NCBI GenBank assembly: GCA_009691025.1
Contig: SHWB01000001.1
Coordinates: forward strand, 62,001 to 126,000
Direction: 5' to 3'
Source: Alphaproteobacteria bacterium
GTDB taxonomy: Bacteria; Pseudomonadota; Alphaproteobacteria; UBA6615
DNA: 64,000 nucleotides
Position numbers and translations under genes: made by a program. Of the stretch, positions 46,683 through 56,200 are shown one piece after another. The stretch's first letter is position 1. Each line of letters starts with the position of its first letter. The notes beneath the pieces were generated by a model that saw only the letters and a program-made list of their open reading frames with translations, had not been told where the DNA came from and made no database searches.

Positions 46683-47577
46683 AATCGGTATCGGGCCGGT
46701 GGCGTCGCCGCCGGCCGACAAGGCTGCGCGCCGTTACGTCCTGCGGCTCGCCGGCCCCGATCGCCTCGGCATCGTTGCCGCCGTCGCCGGTCTGCTGACC
46801 CAACTCGACTGCAACATCCTAGAAGCGCACCAGTTCGGCGACGCGCCGACCGGACACTTCTTCCTGCGCACGGAATTCGTGGCCGGTCCGTCGGCGCCCG
46901 CGGAGGAGGCCCTGCTGGCGGCCTTCGCGCCGACGGCGCAGCGTTTTGCCATGAGCTGGCGGATTCGTGACCTTGCGACCCGGGCGCGCGTGCTGGTGCT
47001 GGTCTCCAAGGCCGGCCACTGCCTCAACGATCTGCTCTACCGCGTCTCGATCGGGGCGCTGGCGATAGATGTCGTCGCCGTCGCCTCTAACCACCTTGAC
47101 CAGGCCTCGCGCGCGGCCTTCTATGGCGTGCCCTTCCACCATCTGCCGGTGAGCGCGACGAACCGGGCGAAGCAGGAGACGGGATTGCTGGCGCTGGCGA
47201 AGGAGACACGCGCTGACCTCGTCGTGCTCGCCCGCTACATGCAGATCCTGTCGGACGGGATCAGCGCCACGCTGGCGGGCCGGGCGATCAACATCCACCA
47301 CTCCTTCCTGCCCGGATTCAAGGGCGCCCAGCCCTATCACCAGGCGCATGTGCGCGGCGTGAAGTTGATCGGCGCCACGGCGCACTACGTGACGGCCGAC
47401 CTCGACGAGGGTCCGATCATCGAGCAGGAGACGGTGCGCGTGACGCATGCCGACACGCCCGAGCGCCTCGCCGCCGTCGGGCGTGACCTCGAAAGCCTCG
47501 TGCTGGCGCGCGCCGTGCGCAGCCATATCGAGGATCGCGTCCTGCTGCATGGCAGACGGACGGTGGTCTTCACGTAA
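46675..47577 (+). CDS. purU: Formyltetrahydrofolate deformylase
   Basis: The 300-residue protein has an N-terminal ACT domain (LRLAGPDRLGIVAAVAGLL) and a formyltransferase domain with the catalytic Asn-His-Asp set (NIHHSFLPGFKGAQPYHQA, GATAHYVTADLDEGPIIEQ). PurU hydrolyses 10-formyl-THF to formate and THF, balancing one-carbon pools, or serves in demethylation pathways. Its start overlaps the metF stop by 8 bases. The operon methyltransferase-metF-purU thus covers one-carbon folate flow. Confidence 0.95.
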   Translation: MSEIGIGPVASPPADKAARRYVLRLAGPDRLGIVAAVAGLLTQLDCNILEAHQFGDAPTGHFFLRTEFVAGPSAPAEEALLAAFAPTAQRFAMSWRIRDLATRARVLVLVSKAGHCLNDLLYRVSIGALAIDVVAVASNHLDQASRAAFYGVPFHHLPVSATNRAKQETGLLALAKETRADLVVLARYMQILSDGISATLAGRAINIHHSFLPGFKGAQPYHQAHVRGVKLIGATAHYVTADLDEGPIIEQETVRVTHADTPERLAAVGRDLESLVLARAVRSHIEDRVLLHGRRTVVFT

Positions 47578-47623
47578 GGACCGTGCGGTCGCGGTGCGAC
47601 GATCCGCACCATGCCGGTGACGC

Positions 47624-48421
47624 TCAGCGGTGGCGCGCCAGCCAGGCGAGGGTGACGGCATTGAACTCGGCCGGCCGCGTCACGGTGACGCCGTGCCCGC
47701 CATCGGCGAATACGTGCAGGTCGGCGCCGGGGATGTTGTGCGCCAGCTCCTGCGAGGCATAGAGAGGCGTCAATATGTCGTCGCGCGCGCAGCAGACCAG
47801 CGTCGAGGTGGCGATGCGGCGCAGATCGGCACGGCGGTCGTAGCCGACGACCATATCCATGCGCGCCTGCAGGATGTCGGCCGACGGGAGTTCCTTCTCG
47901 GCGGCCACTGCGCTCGCTGCCATGGCCGCGGCGTTGTCGCGGACGTATTGCGGCGGGAACAGTAGGATAGCCGCCATCCGCGCATAGGCCACGGGGCCTC
48001 CGGCGCGCAGCAGATCGCCACGGATGCCGAACACCAGGCGCAGATGGTCGTCCGGCCCGGCCCAGGAATCGGCCAGCACCATGGCACCGAGGCGGCGTGG
48101 ATAGGACAGAGCCATGACCTGGCCGATGGCGCCGCCAGTCGAATGCCCGACGAGCAGGCAACGGTCGATGTCGAGCGCGTCGAGCACGGCGATCGCATCT
48201 TCCGTCATCAGTTCGACGGTGTAGCGGCCTTTCCAGAGAGTGCTGCGGCCCGTACCGCGGTGGTCCCACCGCACCACCCTGTAACCGGCGGCGAGGAAGG
48301 CCGCCATTTGCGGCGTCCAGTAAACGGCGGTGCCGCCGAGACCGGTGGCGAACAGCACAACCGGCCCGTCGCCTTCGTCCTCGACCCACAACTCGACATC
48401 GCCCGAACGAATGGCCGGCAT
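47624..48421 (-). CDS. Alpha/beta hydrolase (NicD/RutD-like)
   Basis: The 265-residue protein has the oxyanion region LFATGLGGTAVYW, RWDHRGTGRST, the nucleophile elbow LLVGHSTGGAIGQ (Ser near residue 96), and acid and histidine positions in ARDDILTPL and DGGHGVTV. It resembles N-formylmaleamate deformylase and aminoacrylate hydrolase. It is the last gene of the leftward cluster, 33 bases behind the cupin, and a paralogue of the hydrolase at 54656-55444. A role in hydrolysing a ring-cleavage product is inferred. Confidence 0.87.
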   Translation of the reverse strand: MPAIRSGDVELWVEDEGDGPVVLFATGLGGTAVYWTPQMAAFLAAGYRVVRWDHRGTGRSTLWKGRYTVELMTEDAIAVLDALDIDRCLLVGHSTGGAIGQVMALSYPRRLGAMVLADSWAGPDDHLRLVFGIRGDLLRAGGPVAYARMAAILLFPPQYVRDNAAAMAASAVAAEKELPSADILQARMDMVVGYDRRADLRRIATSTLVCCARDDILTPLYASQELAHNIPGADLHVFADGGHGVTVTRPAEFNAVTLAWLARHR

Positions 48422-48453
48422 GGCTGCTCTCCCATCTCGCGGCTGCGAACCGC

Positions 48454-48798
48454 TCAATAATTCAAGGCATGGAAATCGTAGGCGCCGACGCCATGGACCA
48501 GGGCGAAGGCCGCCGCTGCCGCGCCGACATTGCGGATGCTATGCGGGCGGCGGGCCCGGACGTTCGCCATGCCGCCGGGCGCCAGATCGGTCACGCTCTC
48601 GGGCGCGCGCGTCTCGGCCCACATACGGCCCTCGCGGCAGATGTACCAGTCGTTTACGACCGAGTGCATGTGCCAGGGGATTTCCGCACCGGGGCCAGTT
48701 GATAGACGAACAGCCGCATTTCGCCATGGGCCAGTACCGTACTGTCGATCCCAGGCCACTTCGGCCCCCCCTACGGACTGTCGGCTCGCTTCGATCAT
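48454..48798 (-). CDS. Cupin-domain protein
   Basis: The 114-residue protein has the cupin metal motifs: IPWHMHSVVNDWYICREG (H-x-H...E) and the second motif RRPHSIRNVGAAAAAF. Single-domain cupins of this kind are dioxygenases, isomerases or binding proteins. The region before the first motif (RNAAVRLSTGPGAE) reads slightly unusually and another frame gives MRLFVYQLAP, so a small frame error is possible there. It lies between the MetE-like gene and the terminal hydrolase in the same operon. Confidence 0.75.
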   Translation of the reverse strand: MIEASRQSVGGAEVAWDRQYGTGPWRNAAVRLSTGPGAEIPWHMHSVVNDWYICREGRMWAETRAPESVTDLAPGGMANVRARRPHSIRNVGAAAAAFALVHGVGAYDFHALNY

Positions 48799-48876
48799 AG
48801 CACTGTCCTCTCTTCGGCTCCCCCAACCGGAGTCAAACGCCTCCGGCGGCGGGACGCAAGCGCGCGATGGCAAAAG

Positions 48877-50055
48877 TCAGCGCGCCAACGGCACCATCGA
48901 CAGATTGGCGTCGGTGGCCGGAATCGGCGCCTCCGGCAGGCCCAGTTCGCGGCGGACCATGTTGGTGCCGCGAACGAGCGAGACCATCTTGTAGAAGGCG
49001 TGCATGCGGCTCATAGACTGGCGGCCGAAGCCGCAGTCCGACGTAAGGATCAACCGCTCAGGTTCGATCGACTGCAGGCACAGCCGGATCATCGCCGCTA
49101 CCTCCTCCGGCCGCTCGACCTGCAGCGTGCGATGGCTGATGACGCCGATGGCGATCTTCTTGTCCTTGCCGATGGCCTTGCCTATCAGCGGGATGTCCTT
49201 GCCGCCGTTGGTCGCCGCCTCGAAGGTGAGAACGTCTGCGTCGAGCTGGTCGAGCCAGGGCAACGCCTTCTCGTAGGAGACGTCGGCGGCATACATCTTC
49301 TGCGCCCCCGGACTGCCCCAGCAGGTGTGGCACCACACCTCGGTCTTGGCACGCAGGCCCTTCACCTCGCGGTTGAAGGCGGCGACGTATTGCGCCGGCG
49401 AGATCGGCGCGTTCGGCACATGGATGTTCTGGTGAATGCCCGGTTCCTCGACCTGCACGATAGGAGCTCCGGCGTCGGCCAGCGCGTGATACTCGCGATT
49501 GAAGGCATCGGACAGCGCGTCGAGAAATGCGATCTGGTCGCGATAGTGGCTGTTGGCGATCATGTGGACGAGCACCTGGGCCGAGGCCGAGCCGATCTTC
49601 ACCGGCCGGTCGGTCATCGGCGCGATTGCCTTCCAGGCACGGTCGAGCTGCAGCGAGGTTTCGCCGATGGCACGCTCGACATGGGGCGTCATGCGCGTCT
49701 CGATGACCTCCCAGATGAAGTCGCCGGGGCCGCGGTCGCGCATGGCGGCGGAGGGCTGCACCTGGACGCGCGGCGCGCCGACCCCCGCGATGCGCTCGTA
49801 GACATAGCTCACCCAGGCGCGGCCGGCGACATCGTCGTCGAGGCGGGTGTCGCCGTCGACCATGATGTCGATGCCGGCGCGGTGCTGCGAGGCGACGTGG
49901 CAGGAAAGACAGTCGAAATGCTGCTCGCGGTAGGAGCGATGGGCGAAGCCGGTCGACAACGGCGCGCCGCGCAGGTTCTCCGTGTACCAGGACGGGCGCG
50001 GCAGAGCGCCGGTGGTGGTCGTCAGAAGGGCCTTGCCCTTAGTTGCCGTGAACAT
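48877..50055 (-). CDS. MetE-like (cobalamin-independent methionine synthase family) protein
   Basis: The 392-residue protein from ATG 50055 has the family start LTTTTGALPRPSWYTENL. The zinc-site words are WCHTCWGSPGAQ (His and Cys ligands) and LTSDCGFGRQSMSR (Cys ligand); VQVEEPGIHQN and the terminal VRRELGLPEAPIP also fit. This branch differs from MetE by the FDCLSCHVASQH insert near residue 40 and occurs in catabolic clusters; its methyl acceptor is unknown. A paralogue in tandem immediately upstream is broken. CTTTT-rich DNA with GGGGAGAAG precedes the start. Confidence 0.85.
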   Translation of the reverse strand: MFTATKGKALLTTTTGALPRPSWYTENLRGAPLSTGFAHRSYREQHFDCLSCHVASQHRAGIDIMVDGDTRLDDDVAGRAWVSYVYERIAGVGAPRVQVQPSAAMRDRGPGDFIWEVIETRMTPHVERAIGETSLQLDRAWKAIAPMTDRPVKIGSASAQVLVHMIANSHYRDQIAFLDALSDAFNREYHALADAGAPIVQVEEPGIHQNIHVPNAPISPAQYVAAFNREVKGLRAKTEVWCHTCWGSPGAQKMYAADVSYEKALPWLDQLDADVLTFEAATNGGKDIPLIGKAIGKDKKIAIGVISHRTLQVERPEEVAAMIRLCLQSIEPERLILTSDCGFGRQSMSRMHAFYKMVSLVRGTNMVRRELGLPEAPIPATDANLSMVPLAR

Positions 50056-50204
50056 TTTCTTCTCCCCTTTTGGCGTTCCGCGCAGGCTCTTACGCGAGCC
50101 ATGGCACGGTAATATCCAGGCATGCGACCGTCGACCGGGCATTTGGCAAATGCTCAGCCCACTGCCCACATGCGGCTGCTATGGGATCGACTGGCGGCCG
50201 GCCT

Positions 50205-51384
50205 TCAGCGCGCCAGCGGCACCATCGACAGGGCGGGATCGGTGGCCGGAATCGGCACTTCCTCCAGCCCCATCTTGCGGCGGACGATGTAGGTGCCGCG
50301 CACCATCGAGACCATCTTGTAGAAGGCGTGCATGCGGCTCATCGACTTCCGGCCGAAGCCGCAATCCGAGGTGAGGATCAGACGCTCCGGCTCGATCACC
50401 TTGAGGCAGCGGCGGATCAGGGCGGCGACATCCTCCGGCCGTTCGACCTGCAGGGTACGGTGGCTGATGACGCCCACGGCGACCTTCTTGTCCTTCGAGA
50501 TCATCGAGCCGAACAGTTCGAGGTCGTCGCCGTTGTTGGAGGCCGCCTAGACCGTCAGCACGTCGATGTCGAGTTGGTCGTAGTACGGCAGCGAGTCGCG
50601 GTAGGAGAGCTGGCCGTGCTCGACGCGCTGGGCGCCGGGGCTGCCCCAGCAGGTATGGCTCCAGACTTCCGTCTTGGCGCGCAGACCATTCACCTCGCGG
50701 TTGAAGGCTTCGACATATTGCGCCGGCGTGATCGGCGATTTTTTTAGTGGATGGTCTGTGGATCGTCGGCTCTTCGACCTGCACGATCGGGCAGCCGGCA
50801 TCGGCGAGCGCGTGATATTCGCGGTTCATCGCGTCTGACAGGTCGTTCAGCAGTTTGACGCGGTCGCGATAATGCTCGTTGACGCACATGTACTTGACGA
50901 GATGGGCGCTGACGGTACCGAGCTTAATCGGCCGGTCGGTCATCGGCTAGATCGCTTTCCAGGCACGGTTGAGCTGCAACGTCGTTTCGCCGATCATGCC
51001 GACGACATGCGGCGTCATGCGCGTTTCAATCACCTCCCACATGAAGTCTCCGGGGCTCTTCTCAGCTGTGTATGGCGCCGGCTGGATCTCGGTGCGACGC
51101 GGCGCGCCAATACCCGCGACGCGCTCATAGGCATAGGACTTCCAGCTTCGGCCGGCGACGTCGTCGTCGAGGCGTGCGTCGCCGTAGACGAGAATGTCTT
51201 TGCCCGCATTGTGCTGGGCGGCGACATGGCAGGCGAGGCAATCGAAATGATGCTCGCGGTAGGCGCGCTGCGCGAATGCCGTCGACAGGGTCTGGCCACG
51301 CAGATTCTCCGTAAACCACGATGGCCGCGGCAGCGCACCGGTGGTTGTGGTCAGCAGCGCCTTGTCCTTCGTAGCAGTGAACAT
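50205..51384 (-). pseudogene. Second MetE-like gene, broken paralogue
   Basis: The frame starts at ATG 51384 with LTTTTGALPRPSWFTENLRG and parallels the intact neighbour throughout. It is interrupted by TAG at 50947 (where the paralogue has Ala), a frameshift at a run of seven T near 50742, and TAG at 50547 (where the paralogue has GAG). The rest remains very similar (EVWSHTCWGSPGAQ, LTSDCGFGRKSMSR, ALSMVPLAR). The similarity shows a tandem duplication, with one copy inactivated or mis-sequenced. The three lesions make full translation unlikely. Confidence 0.85.
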
Positions 51385-51395
51385 CGGGGGTCCTC

Positions 51396-52153
51396 CTAGA
51401 CCGCCTTGGTGGCGTAACCCGGCCGCATCCACGAGATCCGGGCTCCGGGATAGTAGGCGGCGGCGAAGGACGGACGGACCTGCACGCGCGCATACTAGCC
51501 GGCGACGCGCGGATATTTGCCTTCCCACATATCGGCCATCTCGATGTCTTCCATCCGCACGATGACGGGGGTGATGCAGATATCGGCTATGGAAAAGCGG
51601 GCGGCAACGAGCCAGTAGTGGCCGTCGAGCGCCGCTTCCATGCGAGCTAGGGAGCTGTCGAGCTGCTCGATCTCCGCCTCGTACTCCTCGTCGCTGAAAC
51701 CCTTCTGGCCCATACGCTTGAAGAAGTGCTTGCGCAGCGGGTTGGCCTCGACGAAGGCAGAGAATTACTCGGGCGACTTCTTCTGGAAGTGGGAGAGTAA
51801 CACATTGCGGAAGGACGGCACGCGGATCGCCATCGACGGTACCTCGTCGATCCAGCGCAGCCAATCGCGCATCATCGCCCGGTCGACGAGGTCGTCGGGC
51901 GCAGGCGCGGCGCATCCGGCCAGCGCTCGTCGAGATACTCGTACATCACCGTCGACTCATAGATCGGTCTTCCGTCATGGACGAAGGGTGGCACGACGCC
52001 GTTGGGATTGATGGCGAGGAAGGCCGGTGTCAGGTTCTCGTGCTTCGACAGGTAGACCGGCCGGCTCACCCAGTCGATGCCTTTCTCGGACAGGGCGATC
52101 CGCACCTGCTGGGTGCAGGTCGCGATGTGGCTGTGGTAAAGATCGAGCGCCAT
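51396..52153 (-). pseudogene. Glutathione S-transferase family protein, broken
   Basis: From ATG 52153 the protein has the thioredoxin-like GST domain (LDLYHSHIATCTQQVRIAL, NPNGVVPPFVHDGRPIYEST). A frameshift near 51890 follows. Later parts in the shifted frame (MMRDWLRWIDEVPSMAIR, ALDGHYWLVAARFSIADIC) are crossed by TAA at 51765 and TAG at 51495, and the natural stop is TAG at 51396. GSTs such as maleylacetoacetate or maleylpyruvate isomerases act on aromatic ring-cleavage products, which would fit the cluster. It overlaps nothing and is 12 bases ahead of the broken MetE-like gene. Confidence 0.8.
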
Positions 52154-52169
52154 CGGAACTCTCCCGTAC

Positions 52170-53000
52170 TCAGTGGGCGGCCAGCCAGGCGATCGCTCGC
52201 GCGGCCCACGGGCCATCGGCCTCGCCCGCCGCGTAGCAGGCCGTGAAGTGGTTGCGGCCCGGAAGCACGATACGCTCCGCATCGCCGCCGGCAGCGGCCA
52301 GTTCGCGCTCGAACCGCTCGGCCTGCGCGCTCAGATGCGGGAAGTCCTCGCTGCCATGCGCCAACAGCATCGGTGGCGGGGGTGGGACGAGGTGCATTCC
52401 GGGGCTGGCGGCGACATCGTTGCCAGCCTCTGCCGATCCTAGGAAGCGCGGCCGCATCGACAGGCCCGAGCCCTCGCCGAACCAGTAAATGCCGGAGATC
52501 GGCAGCACACCGCGCACGACATCGGCCGGAAGGCCCAGCCCGGCCTGCCAGTCGCGCCGCGTCGCCAGCAGGGCGGCATAATGCGCGCCGGCTGAGTGGC
52601 CGCCGACAAACAGGCGCTTCGGATTGGCACCCCAGCGACCGACATTGGCGTGCAGCCATTGCAGCGTGCGCGCCGCATCCATCCAGCCGACCGGAAACAG
52701 GTGCTGGGGCGCCAGCCGGTAGCCGAAGGTGACGAAGGTGACGCCGGCCGCATTCATCGCCGGCGCCATGAAGCTCATCATTTCCTTGTAGCCGTTGGTC
52801 CATCCGCCGCCGAAGGTGAAGGCCAGCACGGTGCCGTTGGGCTTCGCCGCGGGATGGACGATCAGGCGCTGGCAGGGATCGTCGCCATAGGAGAATTCCT
52901 CGCCAGCCGGCACGCGCGACGACAGGTACAGCGTGACCGCCTTGTAGCCGGCGCCCTGTTCGGTTAGTGGCTCCTGCGGGGCATAGTCCTCGATCTTCAT
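52170..53000 (-). CDS. Alpha/beta hydrolase of the esterase / kynurenine-formamidase type
   Basis: The 276-residue protein has the oxyanion-hole motif FTFGGGWTNGYKE near residue 63 (HGG-like), the nucleophile FVGGHSAGAHYAAL near 138, the acid in HGSEDFPHL and the base in PGRNHFTAC. This is the HSL/formamidase branch, which opens esters or formamides. It stands between RidA and the broken GST gene in the leftward cluster. Hydrolysis of an N-formyl or ester product of ring cleavage is a reasonable guess. Confidence 0.87.
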   Translation of the reverse strand: MKIEDYAPQEPLTEQGAGYKAVTLYLSSRVPAGEEFSYGDDPCQRLIVHPAAKPNGTVLAFTFGGGWTNGYKEMMSFMAPAMNAAGVTFVTFGYRLAPQHLFPVGWMDAARTLQWLHANVGRWGANPKRLFVGGHSAGAHYAALLATRRDWQAGLGLPADVVRGVLPISGIYWFGEGSGLSMRPRFLGSAEAGNDVAASPGMHLVPPPPPMLLAHGSEDFPHLSAQAERFERELAAAGGDAERIVLPGRNHFTACYAAGEADGPWAARAIAWLAAH

Positions 53001-53047
53001 GACAATATCCGCGGGCCGCCGGGGCGGCTACCGGCCTGGCGGCGGGG

Positions 53048-53431
53048 TCAGCCGAGATGTGCGGTGGACGCGATCTCGACTAGGAATTCGGGCTTCACGA
53101 GATCGGCGCGGATGCAGTAGCGCGCCGGCGGATCCTTGGGAAAATACTCCCGGTAGACTTCGTTCATAGACGCGTAATCGGCGAGGTCCTTGAGGAAGAT
53201 ATGGTTGAAGGCGATGTCGGCCATGCTGCCACCGGCCGCCACGATGACCGATTTGATCGCTTCGAGCACGGCGCGCGTCTGGGTGCGGGCGTCGCCTTCG
53301 CCGACCACTTTGCCGCTGGCGTCCATCGCCAGCGTGCCGGAGACGTAGACGGTGTTACCGGAACGCACGCCAGGAGAATAGGGCGCTAGCGGCGGCGGCG
53401 AGCCGGGCGGGATGATCGGCTTATGGGCCAT
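53048..53431 (-). CDS. RidA/YjgF-family deaminase
   Basis: The 127-residue protein has RidA motifs: [19 protein letters not shown] near residue 19 and the substrate arginine region [18 protein letters not shown] near 103, with a terminal glycine (HLG). RidA proteins hydrolyse reactive enamines/imines. Cluster versions, such as RutC in pyrimidine breakdown, process aminoacrylate-like intermediates. Its presence with NicX- and NicD/RutD-like genes supports a nitrogen-heterocycle pathway. It reads 126 bases downstream of the first NicX-like gene. Confidence 0.92.
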   Translation of the reverse strand: MAHKPIIPPGSPPPLAPYSPGVRSGNTVYVSGTLAMDASGKVVGEGDARTQTRAVLEAIKSVIVAAGGSMADIAFNHIFLKDLADYASMNEVYREYFPKDPPARYCIRADLVKPEFLVEIASTAHLG

Positions 53432-53557
53432 TGTTCGGTACTCCGTTCACGAAGGATTCGACGGTAACGCCCTGCGCAAGGCCTGGCCGGCGAAGCGATC
53501 CAGCCTCGTGGCGAGTGGCTGGATCGTTTCGAGGCGCACATAATGACGCGAGCAGGT

Positions 53558-54640
53558 TCAGGCGGCGACCATCAGGGACTGGCTCGGCTGCACGATCATG
53601 CCCTTGTCGACGATGCGCCCGTCCTCGACGACCACCTCGTTGTCGAGGATGACGGTGCAGCCGAACATCGGCGCGTCGACATGCGCCCTGGTCTTGTTCT
53701 TGCCGCCGCCCTGGTCGTTGGGACCGGTCGAGAACAGGAAGGTTCCTGGCCAGGCGCGGCCGGTGCCGCCGACGCGCTCGATCGCCGGGCCATGCACGGC
53801 GATCTGGTCGAGCACGGCATTCGGATTGAGGCCCCATCCGAGATGCGAGACATGGTAGGGCTCGTTGTCGCCGGGATGCTGGCGATGCGCGTCCATGAAG
53901 TCGCGCATCAGCTTGGCGTCGGTCTTTCCCTCGATGTTGACGATGACGCCATTCTCGATATCGAGCCGGCAGGTGTCCTCGAAATAGCGCACATAGGGCA
54001 GGATCCAGCAATCGCCCGGCTGGTAGACGATGGTGCCATCGGCCGTACCGATATTTGGCCAGGTCGAGAAATGGCCGGCGCCCCAATGGTCGACGCGGCC
54101 CGGCTCCTCGGCGTAGCCGTACTGGCACGAGGTGAACATGTCGCCGAGCTTGCAGCGGAAGTCCGTGCCGGCCTTGGAGATGACGCGCATTTCCTTCGCC
54201 TTGTGCACCTTGTCGCTGGCGTAGATGGCAGCTTCCTTGAGGCCCGGTGGCGACATCAGGCGGGCGAGATCGTCCGGCGCGTCGTAGATCATGAGGAAAC
54301 GGGTGCCGGCCGCGCAGCCCCTGGCCATCCACTCCGAACCGAGCGGGATGTGGTGCGCGACGACCAGGTCGGCCGCCTCGATCGCGGCGATCGAACCCTT
54401 GGTGTCGAACACCCACTCCCCGCCGATATGCGTGGTCGAGAATTTACGGTTCACCTTCATCTCGTAAATGCCGGCGCCGATCTCGGCGGCCGCCGCGAAG
54501 GCCGCCTCGACATACTCCCGGCGTGTCGACAGGTCGGTGACGAGCACCACCGTCTCGTCGGGGCGGACGCGGCACAACTCGAATTCCTTCTTGTATAGGA
54601 ATGCGAGCTGCATGGTGTTGATCTCTTGCGGGCGCAGCAT
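53558..54640 (-). CDS. NicX-like ring-cleaving dioxygenase (M29-aminopeptidase fold), copy 1
   Basis: The 360-residue protein belongs to the family of 2,5-dihydroxypyridine 5,6-dioxygenase (NicX), which shares the M29 aminopeptidase fold. The three iron ligands of NicX, two His and one Asp arranged H...HxD, are matched by His266 (HVSHLGWG), His320 and Asp322 (RAHVDAPMFG). Other conserved words are GIYEMKVNRKFSTTHIGGE and WPNIGTADGTIVYQPGD. NicX opens a dihydroxypyridine to N-formylmaleamate. The hydrolase gene reading into it is NicD/RutD-like, the enzyme class expected to act next. The exact ring substrate is unknown. Confidence 0.85.
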   Translation of the reverse strand: MLRPQEINTMQLAFLYKKEFELCRVRPDETVVLVTDLSTRREYVEAAFAAAAEIGAGIYEMKVNRKFSTTHIGGEWVFDTKGSIAAIEAADLVVAHHIPLGSEWMARGCAAGTRFLMIYDAPDDLARLMSPPGLKEAAIYASDKVHKAKEMRVISKAGTDFRCKLGDMFTSCQYGYAEEPGRVDHWGAGHFSTWPNIGTADGTIVYQPGDCWILPYVRYFEDTCRLDIENGVIVNIEGKTDAKLMRDFMDAHRQHPGDNEPYHVSHLGWGLNPNAVLDQIAVHGPAIERVGGTGRAWPGTFLFSTGPNDQGGGKNKTRAHVDAPMFGCTVILDNEVVVEDGRIVDKGMIVQPSQSLMVAA

Positions 54641-54655
54641 GTGGGCCTCCTGCGG

Positions 54656-55444
54656 TCAGGGCGTGGCGAGAAAATCGAGGACGAGCTTGTTGAATTCCGC
54701 CGGGCGGACGCGCGAGGCGGCGTGAGCGCCGCCATCGAGCAGGACAAGCCGGGCACCGGGAATGGCGCGGACGAGCGCCTCGGAGAAATAGGCCGGGGTC
54801 TGGTTGTCGTCCCTGGCGCAGACGACGAGGGTCGGGGCCGCGATGCGGCCCAACTCTGTGCGGCGGTCGAAGGCCTGTATGGCCTCGATCCGGCTCGCCT
54901 GGATCTCGGCCGCCGGCAGCATGCGCAACTGCGCTTCCTGCTGGCGCATCAACTCATCGTAGTTCTCGGCGATCCAGGTTGGCGGGTAAAGCATGATTGA
55001 GGCCATGTCGGCGTACAGTTCCGGCCCGAGCTTCTCGAGGATGGCGCGGCGTACCCGCCAGACCAGCGTGCGGTACGGATCGCCGTGGGTCGTCGAGGAG
55101 TACAGCACCAGCTTATCGATGCGGCCGGGATGGTCGATCGCCATCGCCTGGCCGATATTGCCGCCGGCCGAATGCGTAACGAGGTCGACGCGCTCGAGTC
55201 CCAGCGCGTCGAGCAGCGCCACCAGGTCGCCGGCGAGCTGTTCTATCGACGCCACGGGCGCATGCGTCGTCCGCCCGGTACCGCGCTGGTCGTAGACCAG
55301 CACGCGGCGCTTCGCCGTGAAGGCGGCCATCTGCTCGCGCCAGTAATTGGCCGTGCCGCCCATGCCGGCGACGAGCACTACCGGCGGTCCGTCGCCCGAG
55401 ATCTCGTAGAACTGGTCGATACCGGCGGCATGCAGGACGGGCAT
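54656..55444 (-). CDS. Alpha/beta hydrolase (NicD/RutD-like), paralogue
   Basis: The 262-residue protein has VVLVAGMGGTANYWREQMA, VYDQRGTGRTTH, the nucleophile LVTHSAGGNIGQAMA (Gly before His replaced by Thr), and the acid/base region CARDDNQTPAYF and LDGGAHAASR. It closely resembles the hydrolase at 47624-48421 and the formylmaleamate-deformylase/aminoacrylate-hydrolase group. It is 15 bases upstream of the first NicX-like gene and 6 bases after the TetR gene, so it is tightly coupled to both. Confidence 0.87.
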   Translation of the reverse strand: MPVLHAAGIDQFYEISGDGPPVVLVAGMGGTANYWREQMAAFTAKRRVLVYDQRGTGRTTHAPVASIEQLAGDLVALLDALGLERVDLVTHSAGGNIGQAMAIDHPGRIDKLVLYSSTTHGDPYRTLVWRVRRAILEKLGPELYADMASIMLYPPTWIAENYDELMRQQEAQLRMLPAAEIQASRIEAIQAFDRRTELGRIAAPTLVVCARDDNQTPAYFSEALVRAIPGARLVLLDGGAHAASRVRPAEFNKLVLDFLATP

Positions 55445-55450
55445 CGGTGA

Positions 55451-56200
55451 TCACTCCGCGGCGACGGGCAGGAAACGGTCGGACAGCAGGCGATACGCCG
55501 CGGCGATGAGGCCCTCGACGCTGTAGGGCACGAGGGCGTCGAACACCGGCGCCACGGCAGTGCCATAGACGTGCTCGCGGATGTCCCGGTAGTTGAGGCC
55601 GCCATGCCAGTGCCATACGAGTTCGAGCTCAAGCGCGCCGATCGCCGCCCGCTCGGGCACGGCAATGCCGCTCGCGGCGCGCAACTCGCGGCAGATGCGC
55701 TCGAGCAGCGGCCGCGTGACCTGCTGAAAATAACGCTGGTTGAGGCCGTCGTCCTGGCGCGACGCCGCGAGGAACAGGCGCATCCACTGGCGGCCATGCG
55801 TCACCTCGGCGTGGCGGCGCGCGAAGGTGGCCAGCCGCTCGGCCACCGGCACGCCGCGGTCGGACAGCAGGCGCTGCCAGTCGCCGCGCCCGTAGCGCAA
55901 CCAGGCTTCGTCGATGACGCGCTCGATCAGCGCCTGCTTGGTCGTAAAGTAGCGGAACAGCAGCGGATGCGTCACGCCGAGGCGGCGGGCAAGGCTACGA
56001 AGATCGGCATCGAAGCCGACCTCGGCGAAATAGCCGATCGCTGCCTCGACGATCTCCTGCTCGCGGTCGGGACCGGACAGGCGTCGGCGGCGCGCGCCGT
56101 CGCCCGCTCGTTCGACGGGCGCGGACGTCGCCGTCGGCCTGGCGCGCGTCGATCCTCGCGGCGCGGACAAGGTCGGATTTCTTCCTCGAGTGGCGGGCAC
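55451..56200 (-). CDS. TetR-family transcriptional regulator
   Basis: The 249-residue protein has a long basic N-terminal tail (about 45 residues), a TetR helix-turn-helix (IVEAAIGYFAEVGFDADLRS, LGVTHPLLFRYFTTKQALIE), and an all-helical ligand domain. Its GTG start overlaps the TAG of the preceding gene (TAGTG), indicating coupled translation, although an internal start would remove the odd tail. Sitting in the middle of the catabolic operon, it is likely its regulator and may sense a pathway compound. No palindromic operator was confidently found upstream of the operon. Confidence 0.87.
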   Translation of the reverse strand: MPATRGRNPTLSAPRGSTRARPTATSAPVERAGDGARRRRLSGPDREQEIVEAAIGYFAEVGFDADLRSLARRLGVTHPLLFRYFTTKQALIERVIDEAWLRYGRGDWQRLLSDRGVPVAERLATFARRHAEVTHGRQWMRLFLAASRQDDGLNQRYFQQVTRPLLERICRELRAASGIAVPERAAIGALELELVWHWHGGLNYRDIREHVYGTAVAPVFDALVPYSVEGLIAAAYRLLSDRFLPVAAE

